64,000 bases of DNA, from contig NZ_UETR01000005.1 of assembly GCF_900491745.1 (NCBI RefSeq), forward strand, positions 124,001-188,000. Direction: 5' to 3'. The stretch comes from Amarolinea aalborgensis. Its GTDB lineage: Bacteria > Chloroflexota > Anaerolineae > SSC4 > Amarolineaceae. The notes beneath the pieces are model-generated. The model had not been told where the DNA came from. It saw only the letters and a program-made list of their open reading frames with translations, and searched no databases. Of the stretch, positions 45,036 through 52,796 are shown piece by piece; within the stretch, counting starts at the first letter, position 1; each line of letters opens with the position of its first letter. The translations under genes were made by a program, and so were the position numbers.

Positions 45036-46709
45036 ATGCCTTTAGAACCTGGTTCCATTGTTGAGAATCGCTATCGTCTTGACCGTATGCTGGGCCAAGG
45101 CGGCATGGGCGCGGTCTACAAGGCCTGGGACATGCGCCTGGCCCAATGGGTGGCCCTAAAAGAGAACACCCTGGCCACGACCGATGCGCAGGCCCAGTTC
45201 GAGCAGGAGGCCAAGGTGCTGGCTCGCCTGCGCCATCCCAATTTGCCGCGCGTCATTGACCACTTCATCACCGCGCAGGGCACTCAATACCTGGTGATGG
45301 ATTTCGTCGAAGGCATGAACCTGTCCGAGCTGCTGCGCAGCCGCGGCCGCTTGATGCCCGAGGAGGTGATGCAGTGGCTGGGGCAAATCTGTGAGGCGCT
45401 CAACTACCTGCACAGTCAGAATCCACCGATCATTCATCGCGATATCAAGCCGCAGAACATCCGCATCACGCCGGATGGCCGCGCGCTGCTGGTGGACTTT
45501 GGCCTCAGCAAGGTGGGAACGCAGCAGCAGCGCACCGCGACGGGCGCGCTTGGCGTCACGCCGGGCTTCTCTCCACCGGAACAGTACGGCGCGGCCCACA
45601 CCGACCACCGCTCAGATATCTATGCCCTGGCCGCCACGCTGTACGCGCTCTTCACCGGCGAGACGCCGCCTGACAGCATTCAGCGCGCGATTGCCAATGC
45701 CGTGCTCAAACCCCCACGCCAGATGAACGCCGCGATCACCCCGGCGCTGGAAGCTGCGCTCTTGCACGGGCTGGAGACGCAGCCGGGGCGCCGCCCCAAC
45801 AGCATTGTCGCCTTTCAGCAGGAGATCGAAGGCGCGCTGCGCAGCGCGCATACGAACCTGGCGCCGCCGACGGTGATCGTAGGGCGCCGCCCTGACAGTA
45901 CGCCGCGTACCGCAGCCCCGCCCACGGCCGGCCGCGCGTCGGTCCCGCGACCGCAGACCGGGCCGCGGCCGGCCCGCGGCTTCCCAGTGTGGGCATGGTT
46001 TGCCATCGGCGGCGGCGCGGTTGTGCTGCTGCTGGTCGTCGCGCTGACGATGGCCTTGGGCGGCGGCCGCGCCGCGACGACGCCGACCGCGATCGCCCTG
46101 GCTACGGCCACGCTGGCCCCAGGGCCGACCGCAACGACGGCGACGAGCGCCGACGGCGCAACGGTCACACCCGCGGGCACGCGCACAGAACAAGGCCAAA
46201 CGACGAACCTGGCGACTGCCACACCGACCCAGATGGCGATCGCCACGGCGACGTCGGCGCCGACCGCGACCCCGGCGCCGTTGGCGACAGCGACCAAATC
46301 CAATCCAACCCCTGCCGCGGCCAAGCCTACGAATACGCCTGCGCCGGCCGCGCCGACCCCGAAACCTACCCCACGTGCGGTGGTGACGCCCTGCCCCGAT
46401 TATTTACACAAACCCAAGCCGGGCATGGGCCTCCTGTTGATCGAGAATCACCTTGGTGAGCCACTGCACATTGACCAGGCAAATACTCCGAACAAATGGG
46501 ACTTACCGCCCAAACAAGGAGACACACCTGCGCGCCTATTGCTCGACTTGGCGCCGGGCGATCATGATTTCGTTGACAATACATCCGGCGGCGGTGGGCA
46601 TATTCGGGTGACGATCACAGCGGGAAGCGCCTTCGTATCTCCGATCTGGTACAACGATCGTACGGAAGAATTGGTGTACCCGTTGGATATTCCCAACGGC
46701 TGCCGTTAA
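45036..46709 (+). CDS. Membrane Ser/Thr protein kinase (PknB-like) with Thr-Pro stalk and extracellular domain
   Basis: Predicted protein of 557 residues from the ATG at 45036 (GGAG 8 bases upstream; an alternative ATG lies at 45021). The kinase domain spans about 12-275: glycine loop GQGGMGAVY (20-28), ATP-binding Lys42 in VALKE, HRDIKPQN (134-141) and DFGLSK (154-159), with SPPEQYG in the activation segment. A Pro/Ala-rich juxtamembrane part precedes one membrane segment (about 312-335, WFAIGGGAVVLLLVVALTMAL). Outside lies a Thr/Ala/Pro stalk of about 110 residues and a final ~95-residue domain (LLLIENHLGEPLHIDQ, LDLAPGDHDFVDNT) that looks like a small beta-sandwich and may be the sensor. 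It is not a PASTA domain. Confidence 0.9.
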   Translation: MPLEPGSIVENRYRLDRMLGQGGMGAVYKAWDMRLAQWVALKENTLATTDAQAQFEQEAKVLARLRHPNLPRVIDHFITAQGTQYLVMDFVEGMNLSELLRSRGRLMPEEVMQWLGQICEALNYLHSQNPPIIHRDIKPQNIRITPDGRALLVDFGLSKVGTQQQRTATGALGVTPGFSPPEQYGAAHTDHRSDIYALAATLYALFTGETPPDSIQRAIANAVLKPPRQMNAAITPALEAALLHGLETQPGRRPNSIVAFQQEIEGALRSAHTNLAPPTVIVGRRPDSTPRTAAPPTAGRASVPRPQTGPRPARGFPVWAWFAIGGGAVVLLLVVALTMALGGGRAATTPTAIALATATLAPGPTATTATSADGATVTPAGTRTEQGQTTNLATATPTQMAIATATSAPTATPAPLATATKSNPTPAAAKPTNTPAPAAPTPKPTPRAVVTPCPDYLHKPKPGMGLLLIENHLGEPLHIDQANTPNKWDLPPKQGDTPARLLLDLAPGDHDFVDNTSGGGGHIRVTITAGSAFVSPIWYNDRTEELVYPLDIPNGCR

Positions 46710-46742
46710 TGCCCACGCCTGTTGGGGTCATGTCTTTTACAC

Positions 46743-46822
46743 GGGCGCAAATCGGCACCATCTCTGCGTTCTATGTGATCTCCGTGATCAAAAACCAAAC
46801 GGGCGGCCCTGGGTGGCCGCCC
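46743..46822. repeat. Half copy of the ACCACAGAG-type repeat plus a GC-rich hairpin
   Basis: Positions 46743-46800 match one half of the palindromic element at 8124-8218 in word order (GCAAAT, GGCA, CATCTCTG, GTTCT, TCAAAAAC). Directly after it GGGCGGCC (46801-46808) pairs with GGCCGCCC (46815-46822). The two lie between the kinase gene and the dnaJ promoter and may close the kinase transcript. Confidence 0.5.
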
Positions 46823-46844
46823 TACTGCGCCCGCAGGCGCGGCT

Positions 46845-46873
46845 TTGACAAAAGCGTCTGATCGTCGTATGAT
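46845..46873 (+). promoter_or_regulatory. Consensus promoter of the dnaJ operon
   Basis: TTGACA (46845-46850) and TATGAT (46868-46873) are spaced by 17 bases. The start point would fall near 46880, inside the CIRCE element that follows. This is a housekeeping-sigma heat-shock promoter repressed by HrcA. Confidence 0.8.
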
Positions 46874-46876
46874 TTG

Positions 46877-46903
46877 CTGGCACTCAGGGGGTCTGAGTGC
46901 TAA
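46877..46903 (+). promoter_or_regulatory. CIRCE operator (HrcA-binding site)
   Basis: CTGGCACTC-N9-GAGTGCTAA fits the CIRCE consensus TTAGCACTC-N9-GAGTGCTAA. The right arm is perfect and the left arm differs at two positions. It sits immediately after the -10 box, the standard position for HrcA repression of chaperone genes. Confidence 0.85.
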
Positions 46904-46963
46904 GCACAGGAACGCCGTTTCTGAACAGGCTCGCAGTGTAGGAGATGGTTTAACGAACTGGGT

Positions 46964-48109
46964 ATGAGTACAAAAAGAGATTACTACGAGGTGTTAGGAA
47001 TCGAGCGCAGCGCCGGCGACGACGACATCCGCAAAGCGTATCGCAAATTGGCGCGCCAGTATCACCCTGATGTCAACAAAGCCGCGGACGCCGAAGCCAG
47101 GTTCAAGGAAGTCAACGAGGCGTACGAGGTGCTGAGCGACCGCGAGAAGCGCGCGGGCTATGATCGCTATGGTCATGCGGGGACGCAAGGGGGCGCCGGG
47201 GGTTTTGGCGCCGGCGGCTTTGGCGATTTCAGCACCATTTTTGACGAGTTCTTCGGCGGCTTTGGCACGCGCAGCAGCACGCGCAGCCGCATGGCTCCCC
47301 GGCGCGGGGCCGATCTGCGTGTGGATGTCACCTTGACCTTCGAAGAGGCTGTGCGCGGCCTGGCCAAGGAGCTGCAAATTACCCGCCAGGAGCCTTGTGC
47401 GCGCTGCCAGGGCAGCGGCGCGGAACCGGGCACTTCGCCGCTGCGTTGTCCGCAGTGCAACGGCGCGGGCGAGGTGCAGCGGCGCCAGCAGAGCGTCTTC
47501 GGCACGATCGTCACCAGCGCCACCTGCCCGCGCTGCAACGGCGCGGGTGAGATTGTCACCACGCCCTGCACCGAGTGCCGCGGCGCAAAGGCCGTGCGCA
47601 CGACGCGCACCCTGCAAGTGGACATTCCGGCCGGCGTGGATGATAACACCCAGATTCGTCTGAGCAATGAGGGCGAACCCGGCTTTCGCGGCGGGCCGCC
47701 CGGCAATCTGTTTGTGGTCTTGCATGTGCAGCCGCACGCGCTGTTCGAGCGCCGCGAGCAGGACATTTACCTTAACCTGCCGATCAATTTTGTCCAGGCA
47801 TCGTTAGGCGCCGAGATGGAAGTGCCTACGCTGGATGGCTCCGTCAGGTTGACCATTCCGGCCGGCACGCAGCACGGGCATACGTTCCGCATGCGCGGCA
47901 AAGGCGTGCCTTACATCCGCCAGAACAATCGCGGCGACCAATACGTGACTGTGCAGGTGGTGATGCCGCAGAAGCTGACCGAACGTCAGCGCCAGCTGCT
48001 GCGCGAACTAGGCGAAAGCCTGGGCACGCCCGATGTCAACAAACCGTCCAAGGGCCTTTTCGATAAGCTCGTGGATGCCATCACCGAAGCGTTCAAGCCG
48101 ACAGGTTGA
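46964..48109 (+). CDS. dnaJ: Chaperone DnaJ (Hsp40)
   Basis: Predicted protein of 381 residues, normal for DnaJ. The J domain (about 4-70) has the HPD motif in QYHPDVNKA. A Gly/Phe-rich linker follows (GGAGGFGAGGFGDF). The zinc region has four Cys pairs, CARCQGSG, CPQCNGAG, CPRCNGAG and CTECRGAK; the last lacks the final Gly. The C-terminal substrate-binding domains follow (VDIPAGVDDNTQIRLSNEGE, VPTLDGSVRLTIPAGTQHGH). It stimulates DnaK. It is first in an operon with prmA, rsmE and probably trxB, under a CIRCE-controlled promoter. grpE, dnaK and hrcA are not in the window. Confidence 0.95.
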   Translation: MSTKRDYYEVLGIERSAGDDDIRKAYRKLARQYHPDVNKAADAEARFKEVNEAYEVLSDREKRAGYDRYGHAGTQGGAGGFGAGGFGDFSTIFDEFFGGFGTRSSTRSRMAPRRGADLRVDVTLTFEEAVRGLAKELQITRQEPCARCQGSGAEPGTSPLRCPQCNGAGEVQRRQQSVFGTIVTSATCPRCNGAGEIVTTPCTECRGAKAVRTTRTLQVDIPAGVDDNTQIRLSNEGEPGFRGGPPGNLFVVLHVQPHALFERREQDIYLNLPINFVQASLGAEMEVPTLDGSVRLTIPAGTQHGHTFRMRGKGVPYIRQNNRGDQYVTVQVVMPQKLTERQRQLLRELGESLGTPDVNKPSKGLFDKLVDAITEAFKPTG

Positions 48110-48132
48110 AAGAAGACGGGACGGGGTTTGCC

Positions 48133-49053
48133 GTGAATTGGCTTGAAATCAGTGTGTTGGCGGACGGCGAAGCCGCAGAAGCGATCAGCGAAGTTTTCAA
48201 CCGTTACGCCGACGAGCACGAGGGCACCGCGGGCGCCGTGGTGGAATTGACCGGCTTCGACAGCCGCGGTGAATTGACCGCGCCGCTGATGAGCGTGCGC
48301 ACCTATGTGCGTCAAGGCCCGCAGGCCGCGGCCCTCGTGCGCAAGGTTGAAGAAGCCCTCTGGCACCTGCAGATGCTCTACGCCTTTGCCGAGCCGACCG
48401 TGCGCGAGGTGGCCGAAGAAGATTGGGCCAACGCCTGGAAAGCGCATTACCAGCCGATTCGTCTGGGTGAACGCCTGTTCGTGGTTCCCAGTTGGATCGA
48501 GGCGCGCGCACAGCCCGGCGACATCGTGATTCGGCTTGACCCGGGCATGGCCTTTGGCACCGGCGCCCATCCGAGCACGCGCCTGTGCCTGCTCAACCTG
48601 GAACGTCTCGTGCAGCCCGGCGCAGCGGTGCTCGACGTCGGCACCGGTTCGGGCATCCTGGCCATTGCCGCCGCCAAACTGGGCGCACGCGCGGTGGTTG
48701 GCACGGACATTGATCCCCTGGCCCTGCGCATCGCCGGCGAGAATGTGGAGATCAACGGGGTGGCCGGCCAGATCAGCCTGTTGGCAACGCCCCTCCCGCC
48801 GCGGCCGCAGGCTGCTGACGAGCGTTTCGATATCGTCGTCGTCAACATCCTGGCCGAGGTGATCATCGCGCTGCTGGACGAGGGGCTTGACGCCTGGCTG
48901 CAACCGGCCGGCCATCTGATCTTGGGCGGCATCATTGACACCTGGGCCGATGCAGTGCTGGCCGCGCTGGCGCGCAACGGCTTCACGGTCGCGACGCGGC
49001 TGGACGAAGGTGATTGGGTCGGTTTGGCGGCGCAGCGCCTGGCCGCGCGCTGA
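48133..49053 (+). CDS. prmA: Ribosomal protein L11 methyltransferase PrmA
   Basis: Predicted protein of 306 residues from the GTG at 48133 (NWLEISVLADGEAAEAIS), the usual PrmA opening; a TTG at 48106, overlapping the dnaJ stop, is also possible. SAM-binding motifs: FGTGAHPSTRLCL (PrmA substrate loop), VLDVGTGSGILAIAAAKLGA and VGTDIDPLAL, then VVVNILAEVI (the NxLA motif of PrmA). It trimethylates L11. dnaJ-prmA-rsmE is a widely conserved gene order. Confidence 0.92.
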   Translation: MNWLEISVLADGEAAEAISEVFNRYADEHEGTAGAVVELTGFDSRGELTAPLMSVRTYVRQGPQAAALVRKVEEALWHLQMLYAFAEPTVREVAEEDWANAWKAHYQPIRLGERLFVVPSWIEARAQPGDIVIRLDPGMAFGTGAHPSTRLCLLNLERLVQPGAAVLDVGTGSGILAIAAAKLGARAVVGTDIDPLALRIAGENVEINGVAGQISLLATPLPPRPQAADERFDIVVVNILAEVIIALLDEGLDAWLQPAGHLILGGIIDTWADAVLAALARNGFTVATRLDEGDWVGLAAQRLAAR

Positions 49054-49061
49054 AGACGGCC

Positions 49062-49811
49062 ATGCACCGTTTTTTTGTCACACCGACCGCGATCCAGGGC
49101 GACGCCGTGGCGCTCAACGCGCAGACCGCGCATCAACTGCGCGAGGTGCTGCGACTGGGGCCGGGCGCGGACATCATGGTTCTGGATGGCAGCGGCCGTG
49201 AGTACCAGGTGACCATCACCCATTTGAGCCGCACGGGCGCGGAAGGACACATTCTCAGTCAGGCGCCCGGGCCGGGCGAGCCGCGCACCCACATAACACT
49301 CTACCAGGCCGTTCTGAAGGGCGAGAAGTTCGAGTGGCTGCTGCAGAAAGGCGCCGAGATCGGCATCAGCCGGTTCGCGCCGCTGCTGGCGCAGCGCTGT
49401 GTGACGCACGACCGCGCCAGCCTGGACAAGAAGGCGGATCGCTGGCGCCGGATCATCCAAGAAGCGGCCGAACAGGCGCGACGCGCGCGTTTGCCTGCGC
49501 TGACCGCGCCGCTCGACCTGGCCGAGGCGTGCCAGGAGGCTGCCGCCGAGGCCGGCCTCGCCCTGTTTCTGTGGGAATCTGCGCCAGGGCGCGGCTTGAA
49601 GGAGACTTTGCAGATGTGGCAGTCATCGGCCGCAGCGAATGGACGGATCAGCCTCTTTGTCGGGCCTGAGGGTGGTTTCGCCGAGAGCGAAGCGGCCCTG
49701 GCCGAGGCGTCTGGCGCGCGCCTGATCGGCCTTGGCCCGCGCATCTTACGCGCGGAGACGGCTGGGCTGGCCGCGGCCGCCGCCATCTTGTACGAGCTGG
49801 GCGACATGTAA
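49062..49811 (+). CDS. rsmE: 16S rRNA (uracil-1498-N3)-methyltransferase RsmE
   Basis: Predicted protein of 249 residues from the ATG at 49062, 8 bases after the prmA stop. The N-terminal PUA-like part contains HQLREVLRLGPGADIMVLDG. The SPOUT catalytic part has KGEKFEWLLQKGAEIGISRF, WRRIIQEAAEQARRARLP, LFVGPEGGFAESEAAL and LGPRILRAETAGLAAAA, all hallmark RsmE motifs including the knot. It methylates U1498 of 16S rRNA. Confidence 0.93.
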   Translation: MHRFFVTPTAIQGDAVALNAQTAHQLREVLRLGPGADIMVLDGSGREYQVTITHLSRTGAEGHILSQAPGPGEPRTHITLYQAVLKGEKFEWLLQKGAEIGISRFAPLLAQRCVTHDRASLDKKADRWRRIIQEAAEQARRARLPALTAPLDLAEACQEAAAEAGLALFLWESAPGRGLKETLQMWQSSAAANGRISLFVGPEGGFAESEAALAEASGARLIGLGPRILRAETAGLAAAAAILYELGDM

Positions 49812-49891
49812 CCAAATCGCGGGGCAGGCCATCTAAACCGTACAGAAGCAAGCGAGACCAAGTATCAACAGACCAGAGGAAAAGTAAAACC

Positions 49892-50956
49892 ATGAATGAA
49901 AACGGAACCAACGGCAGCAACGGCCACGGCGTGATCGAGCCGGCGGCCGAGCCAGCGATTGAAAATGTGATTATCATCGGCAGCGGGCCTTCGGGACTGA
50001 CGGCCGGTTTGTATACGGCGCGCGCCAACCTGAATCCCCTCCTGATCACCGGCAATGAGATCGGCGGCCAGGTGGCGATTACCTATGAAGTCGAAAACTA
50101 CCCCGGCTTTCCTGAAAGCCTCAGCGGCCCAGAGTTGGTAGAGAAGATGCAGAAGCAGGCTGAGAAGTTCGGCTGCCGCGTCGAATACGATTACGTGGAC
50201 CGTGTGGATTTCGAGCAGTTTCCGTATACCGTGCATACGGCCAATGAGATGGAGTACAAGGCCAAGGCCATCATCATCAGTACGGGCGCGTCATCGCGCA
50301 AGCTGGATGTGCCAGGCGAAAACGAGCTGACCGGCCGCGGCGTCAGCTACTGCGCCACCTGCGACGGTTTCTTCTTCCGCGGCCGCGAGGTGGTGGTGGT
50401 TGGCGGCGGCGACAGCGCGGCCGAAGAAGCGATCTTCCTCACCCGTTTTGCCAGCAAAGTGACGCTCATCCACCGCCGCGACAGCCTGCGCGCCAGTCCG
50501 ATTCTACAAAAGCGCGTGTTCGAGCACGACAAGATCAACATCATCTGGGATACGGTGGTCACTTCGATCAACGATGACGACGGCAAAGGCGGGGTCACAT
50601 CGGTCAGTCTGCGCAACGTCAAGACCGGGCTGGCGTCCACCCTGCTCACCGGCGGCGTCTTCGTCTTTGTCGGGCATTTCCCCAATTCGCACCTGTTCGA
50701 GGGCAAGGTCGCCATGGATGAGGAAGGCTACCTGGTCACCGACAAATTGATGCGCACGAACATCCCCGGCGTCTTTGCTGCCGGCGAGATTCAGGACAAG
50801 CGCTTCAAGCAGGTGGCTACCTCGGTCGGGCAGGGCTGCGCGGCCGCGATGGAAGTTGAGAAGTATCTGGCCGACCTGGAAGACCGCAGCTATCCTGGGT
50901 ACGCGGCGCTCAAAGCGCCGGCGGCCGCCACGGTCACCGCGAGCAAGAAATTCTAA
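49892..50956 (+). CDS. trxB: Thioredoxin reductase (NADPH, FAD)
   Basis: Predicted protein of 354 residues. FAD motif IIIGSGPSGLTAGLYTARAN, redox pair Cys154-Cys157 in SYCATCDGFFF, NADPH motif VVVGGGDSAAEEA with HRRDSLRA (2'-phosphate-binding arginines). The second FAD motif reads FAAGEIQDKRFKQVATSVGQ, where most TrxBs have AAGD: Glu replaces Asp. There is an N-terminal extension of about 22 residues (Asn/Gly-rich) and a short Ala/Lys tail. It reduces thioredoxin. It follows rsmE by 80 bases and may belong to the same operon. Confidence 0.92.
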   Translation: MNENGTNGSNGHGVIEPAAEPAIENVIIIGSGPSGLTAGLYTARANLNPLLITGNEIGGQVAITYEVENYPGFPESLSGPELVEKMQKQAEKFGCRVEYDYVDRVDFEQFPYTVHTANEMEYKAKAIIISTGASSRKLDVPGENELTGRGVSYCATCDGFFFRGREVVVVGGGDSAAEEAIFLTRFASKVTLIHRRDSLRASPILQKRVFEHDKINIIWDTVVTSINDDDGKGGVTSVSLRNVKTGLASTLLTGGVFVFVGHFPNSHLFEGKVAMDEEGYLVTDKLMRTNIPGVFAAGEIQDKRFKQVATSVGQGCAAAMEVEKYLADLEDRSYPGYAALKAPAAATVTASKKF

Positions 50957-51010
50957 CGCAAAGCCGCAAAGCGTTTTCTTAGCGTCTCTGCACCGTGGCG
51001 CCTTTGCGTT
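50955..51010. repeat. Palindrome overlapping the trxB stop codon
   Basis: AACGCAAAG (50955-50963) and CTTTGCGTT (51002-51010) are perfect 9-bp inverted arms. The centre contains GCGTCTCTGCACCGTGGCG, related to the TCTCTGxxC words of the elements at 8.1 and 46.7 kb. It probably ends the trxB transcript or is another member of that repeat family. Confidence 0.55.
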
Positions 51011-51087
51011 GAAGCATTTGGCTCCGGCTTGTCCGGGTTAGAGACTTCGTCATCGTAGCCGCGACTGGCAATCGCCTGATCTACGAG

Positions 51088-51870
51088 ATGGGACAGAACA
51101 CGATGCCAACGATTCAAGTTGGTGAGCAAACGATCTACTTTCGTCGCAGTCAGTCAGCGGAGGCGCCGAACGCGCCTCCGCTGGTATTGATTCACGGCGC
51201 GGGCGGCACGCACATGCACTGGCCGGGCGAGCTGCGCCGCCTGCCCGCGACGACGGTCTATGCGCTCGATCTGCCCGGCCATGGCCAGTCGCCCGGCGCG
51301 GGCTGCACGACGATTACCGAGTATGCGCAGGCCGTGGTTGCCTGGGCGGATGCGCTCGGACTGCCGCGCTTCATCCTGGCTGGCCATTCGATGGGCGGCG
51401 CGATTGCGCAAACGATGGCGCTGCGCCAGCCGGAGCGCCTGGCCGGGTTGATCCTGGTAGGGACTGGCGCGCGGCTGGCGGTCTCACCGGCCATTCTGGA
51501 TGGCCTCAGCCGCGACTATGCGGCCACCGCGCGCCTGATTGCCGAATGGGCCTACAAACGCCAGGTGGACCCGGCGACGTTGGATGCCTATGCGCAGGCG
51601 ATGCAGGCGGTTCCGATGGAAGTCACGCGCGGTGATTTTGCGGCCTGCAACGCCTTCGACGTGACCAGCGAGGTGAGTCAGATTGCGCTGCCGACCCTGG
51701 TCATTGTCGGCCTCGAGGACCGGCTGACGCCGCCCAAATACAGCCGCTTCCTCGCGCAGCAGATCCCCGCGGCGCGGCTGCTGGAGGCGCCGGAGGCCGG
51801 GCACATGGTGATGCTCGAGCAGAGCGTCATCGTCGCTGCGGCCGCGCGTGAGTTTGCAGCTTCGCTCTAG
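51088..51870 (+). CDS. Alpha/beta-hydrolase-fold esterase or lipase-like enzyme
   Basis: Predicted protein of 260 residues (an alternative ATG at 51103 gives 255). Landmarks: oxyanion region LVLIHGAGGTHMHWPGEL, nucleophile elbow LAGHSMGGAIAQ (Ser101), acid residue in VIVGLEDRLTPPK and catalytic His in EAPEAGHMVMLEQ. It has no signal peptide, so a cytoplasmic esterase, C-C hydrolase or similar is likely. The substrate is unknown. It converges with the gene at 51885, with only 14 bases between stops. Confidence 0.85.
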   Translation: MGQNTMPTIQVGEQTIYFRRSQSAEAPNAPPLVLIHGAGGTHMHWPGELRRLPATTVYALDLPGHGQSPGAGCTTITEYAQAVVAWADALGLPRFILAGHSMGGAIAQTMALRQPERLAGLILVGTGARLAVSPAILDGLSRDYAATARLIAEWAYKRQVDPATLDAYAQAMQAVPMEVTRGDFAACNAFDVTSEVSQIALPTLVIVGLEDRLTPPKYSRFLAQQIPAARLLEAPEAGHMVMLEQSVIVAAAAREFAASL

Positions 51871-51884
51871 CGGTTCGTTCCAAC

Positions 51885-52532
51885 TCAGGCAAGAAGATCA
51901 GCCACCGTCGGCACAGGCGTGGGCCAGGCGCCAGCCTCCTTTGCTGAGCGAATGGACTGATGGACTGCCTGCGACAAGCGCCAGTGACGGTCGTCACGGG
52001 CGTTGACTGGCACCTGATGAATGCGCTGCTCCATCTCGGTCAGCGCCACGGCGTAGAGCACGGCCGGCTCGATCGTGGCCAGGTGCGCGTCAAAGGTAAT
52101 GTCCTCGCGTCGCCACTGCGATCGCCAACCCGCGAGGGCAGCGTCGAAACCGGTGGCGATATGATCCTCAAGCGAGTCAAGGTCATCCAGGTCCACAATG
52201 GGCGCAGATGACGTCAAGCTGCAGACGGTGCGCTCCTCATCCGTGGTGATCTCCAACTCACCGCCCCAGGTAAACGCTTCCACCGTCTCTTGGTGGCGCG
52301 TGAACATGACCACATTGTCTGCGCCCACCCGGTAATGACCGGGCCAGGGCCAGGGATGCACCACGGACAAGCGCTCCACCTCGCCCTGATCCGCCGCGAC
52401 CACAAAATCCACTGAGATCAGATCATCATCGGCTCCTGTCGGCTGCGCAAACAGAATGGCATCGAGCCGGGGATGCCCGAGCGCATACGGACTGCTGGCG
52501 GGGTAAAAGATGATACTTTGTTTAGCGTCCAC
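51885..52532 (-). CDS. Protein of unknown function
   Basis: Predicted protein of 215 residues from the GTG at 52532, chosen because AAGGGACAA lies upstream; the open frame extends to 52655. It starts VDAKQSIIFYPASSPYALGH and is rich in acidic and aromatic residues (HPWPWPGHYRVGADNVVMF, FTWGGELEITTDEERTVCSL), suggesting an all-beta N-terminal domain followed by helices (FDAALAGWRSQWRREDITFD). No family is recognised and no membrane segment is seen. It is divergent from the restriction-modification operon. Confidence 0.55.
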   Translation of the reverse strand: MDAKQSIIFYPASSPYALGHPRLDAILFAQPTGADDDLISVDFVVAADQGEVERLSVVHPWPWPGHYRVGADNVVMFTRHQETVEAFTWGGELEITTDEERTVCSLTSSAPIVDLDDLDSLEDHIATGFDAALAGWRSQWRREDITFDAHLATIEPAVLYAVALTEMEQRIHQVPVNARDDRHWRLSQAVHQSIRSAKEAGAWPTPVPTVADLLA

Positions 52533-52635
52533 GTTGATTGTCCCTTGTCGAAATAGGGGTATCGGGGGGTGTTCCACACGTGATGCGTAGTGTAGCCCAG
52601 AGCGCCCAAAACACAAATTGCACCTGCGAACTTGT

Positions 52636-52664
52636 TTGCGAATTCCACCAAACACCGCTATAAT
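52636..52664 (+). promoter_or_regulatory. Promoter of the restriction-modification operon
   Basis: TTGCGA (52636-52641) and a perfect TATAAT (52659-52664) lie 17 bases apart. This leaves a leader of about 125 bases before the first hsdM. It is in the divergent gap shared with the gene at 51885-52532. Confidence 0.65.
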
Positions 52665-52796
52665 GAAAACATTCTTACCTCGCCGGCACGCGGCGGCTTC
52701 CGCGGTTCAAGACTGCAGCCACGTGCGTGAATCCTGCCTGCGCAGACCGCATGCCGGTCCGCGTCGTCCGTCTCAACCTGGTGCAAACAACACGTG

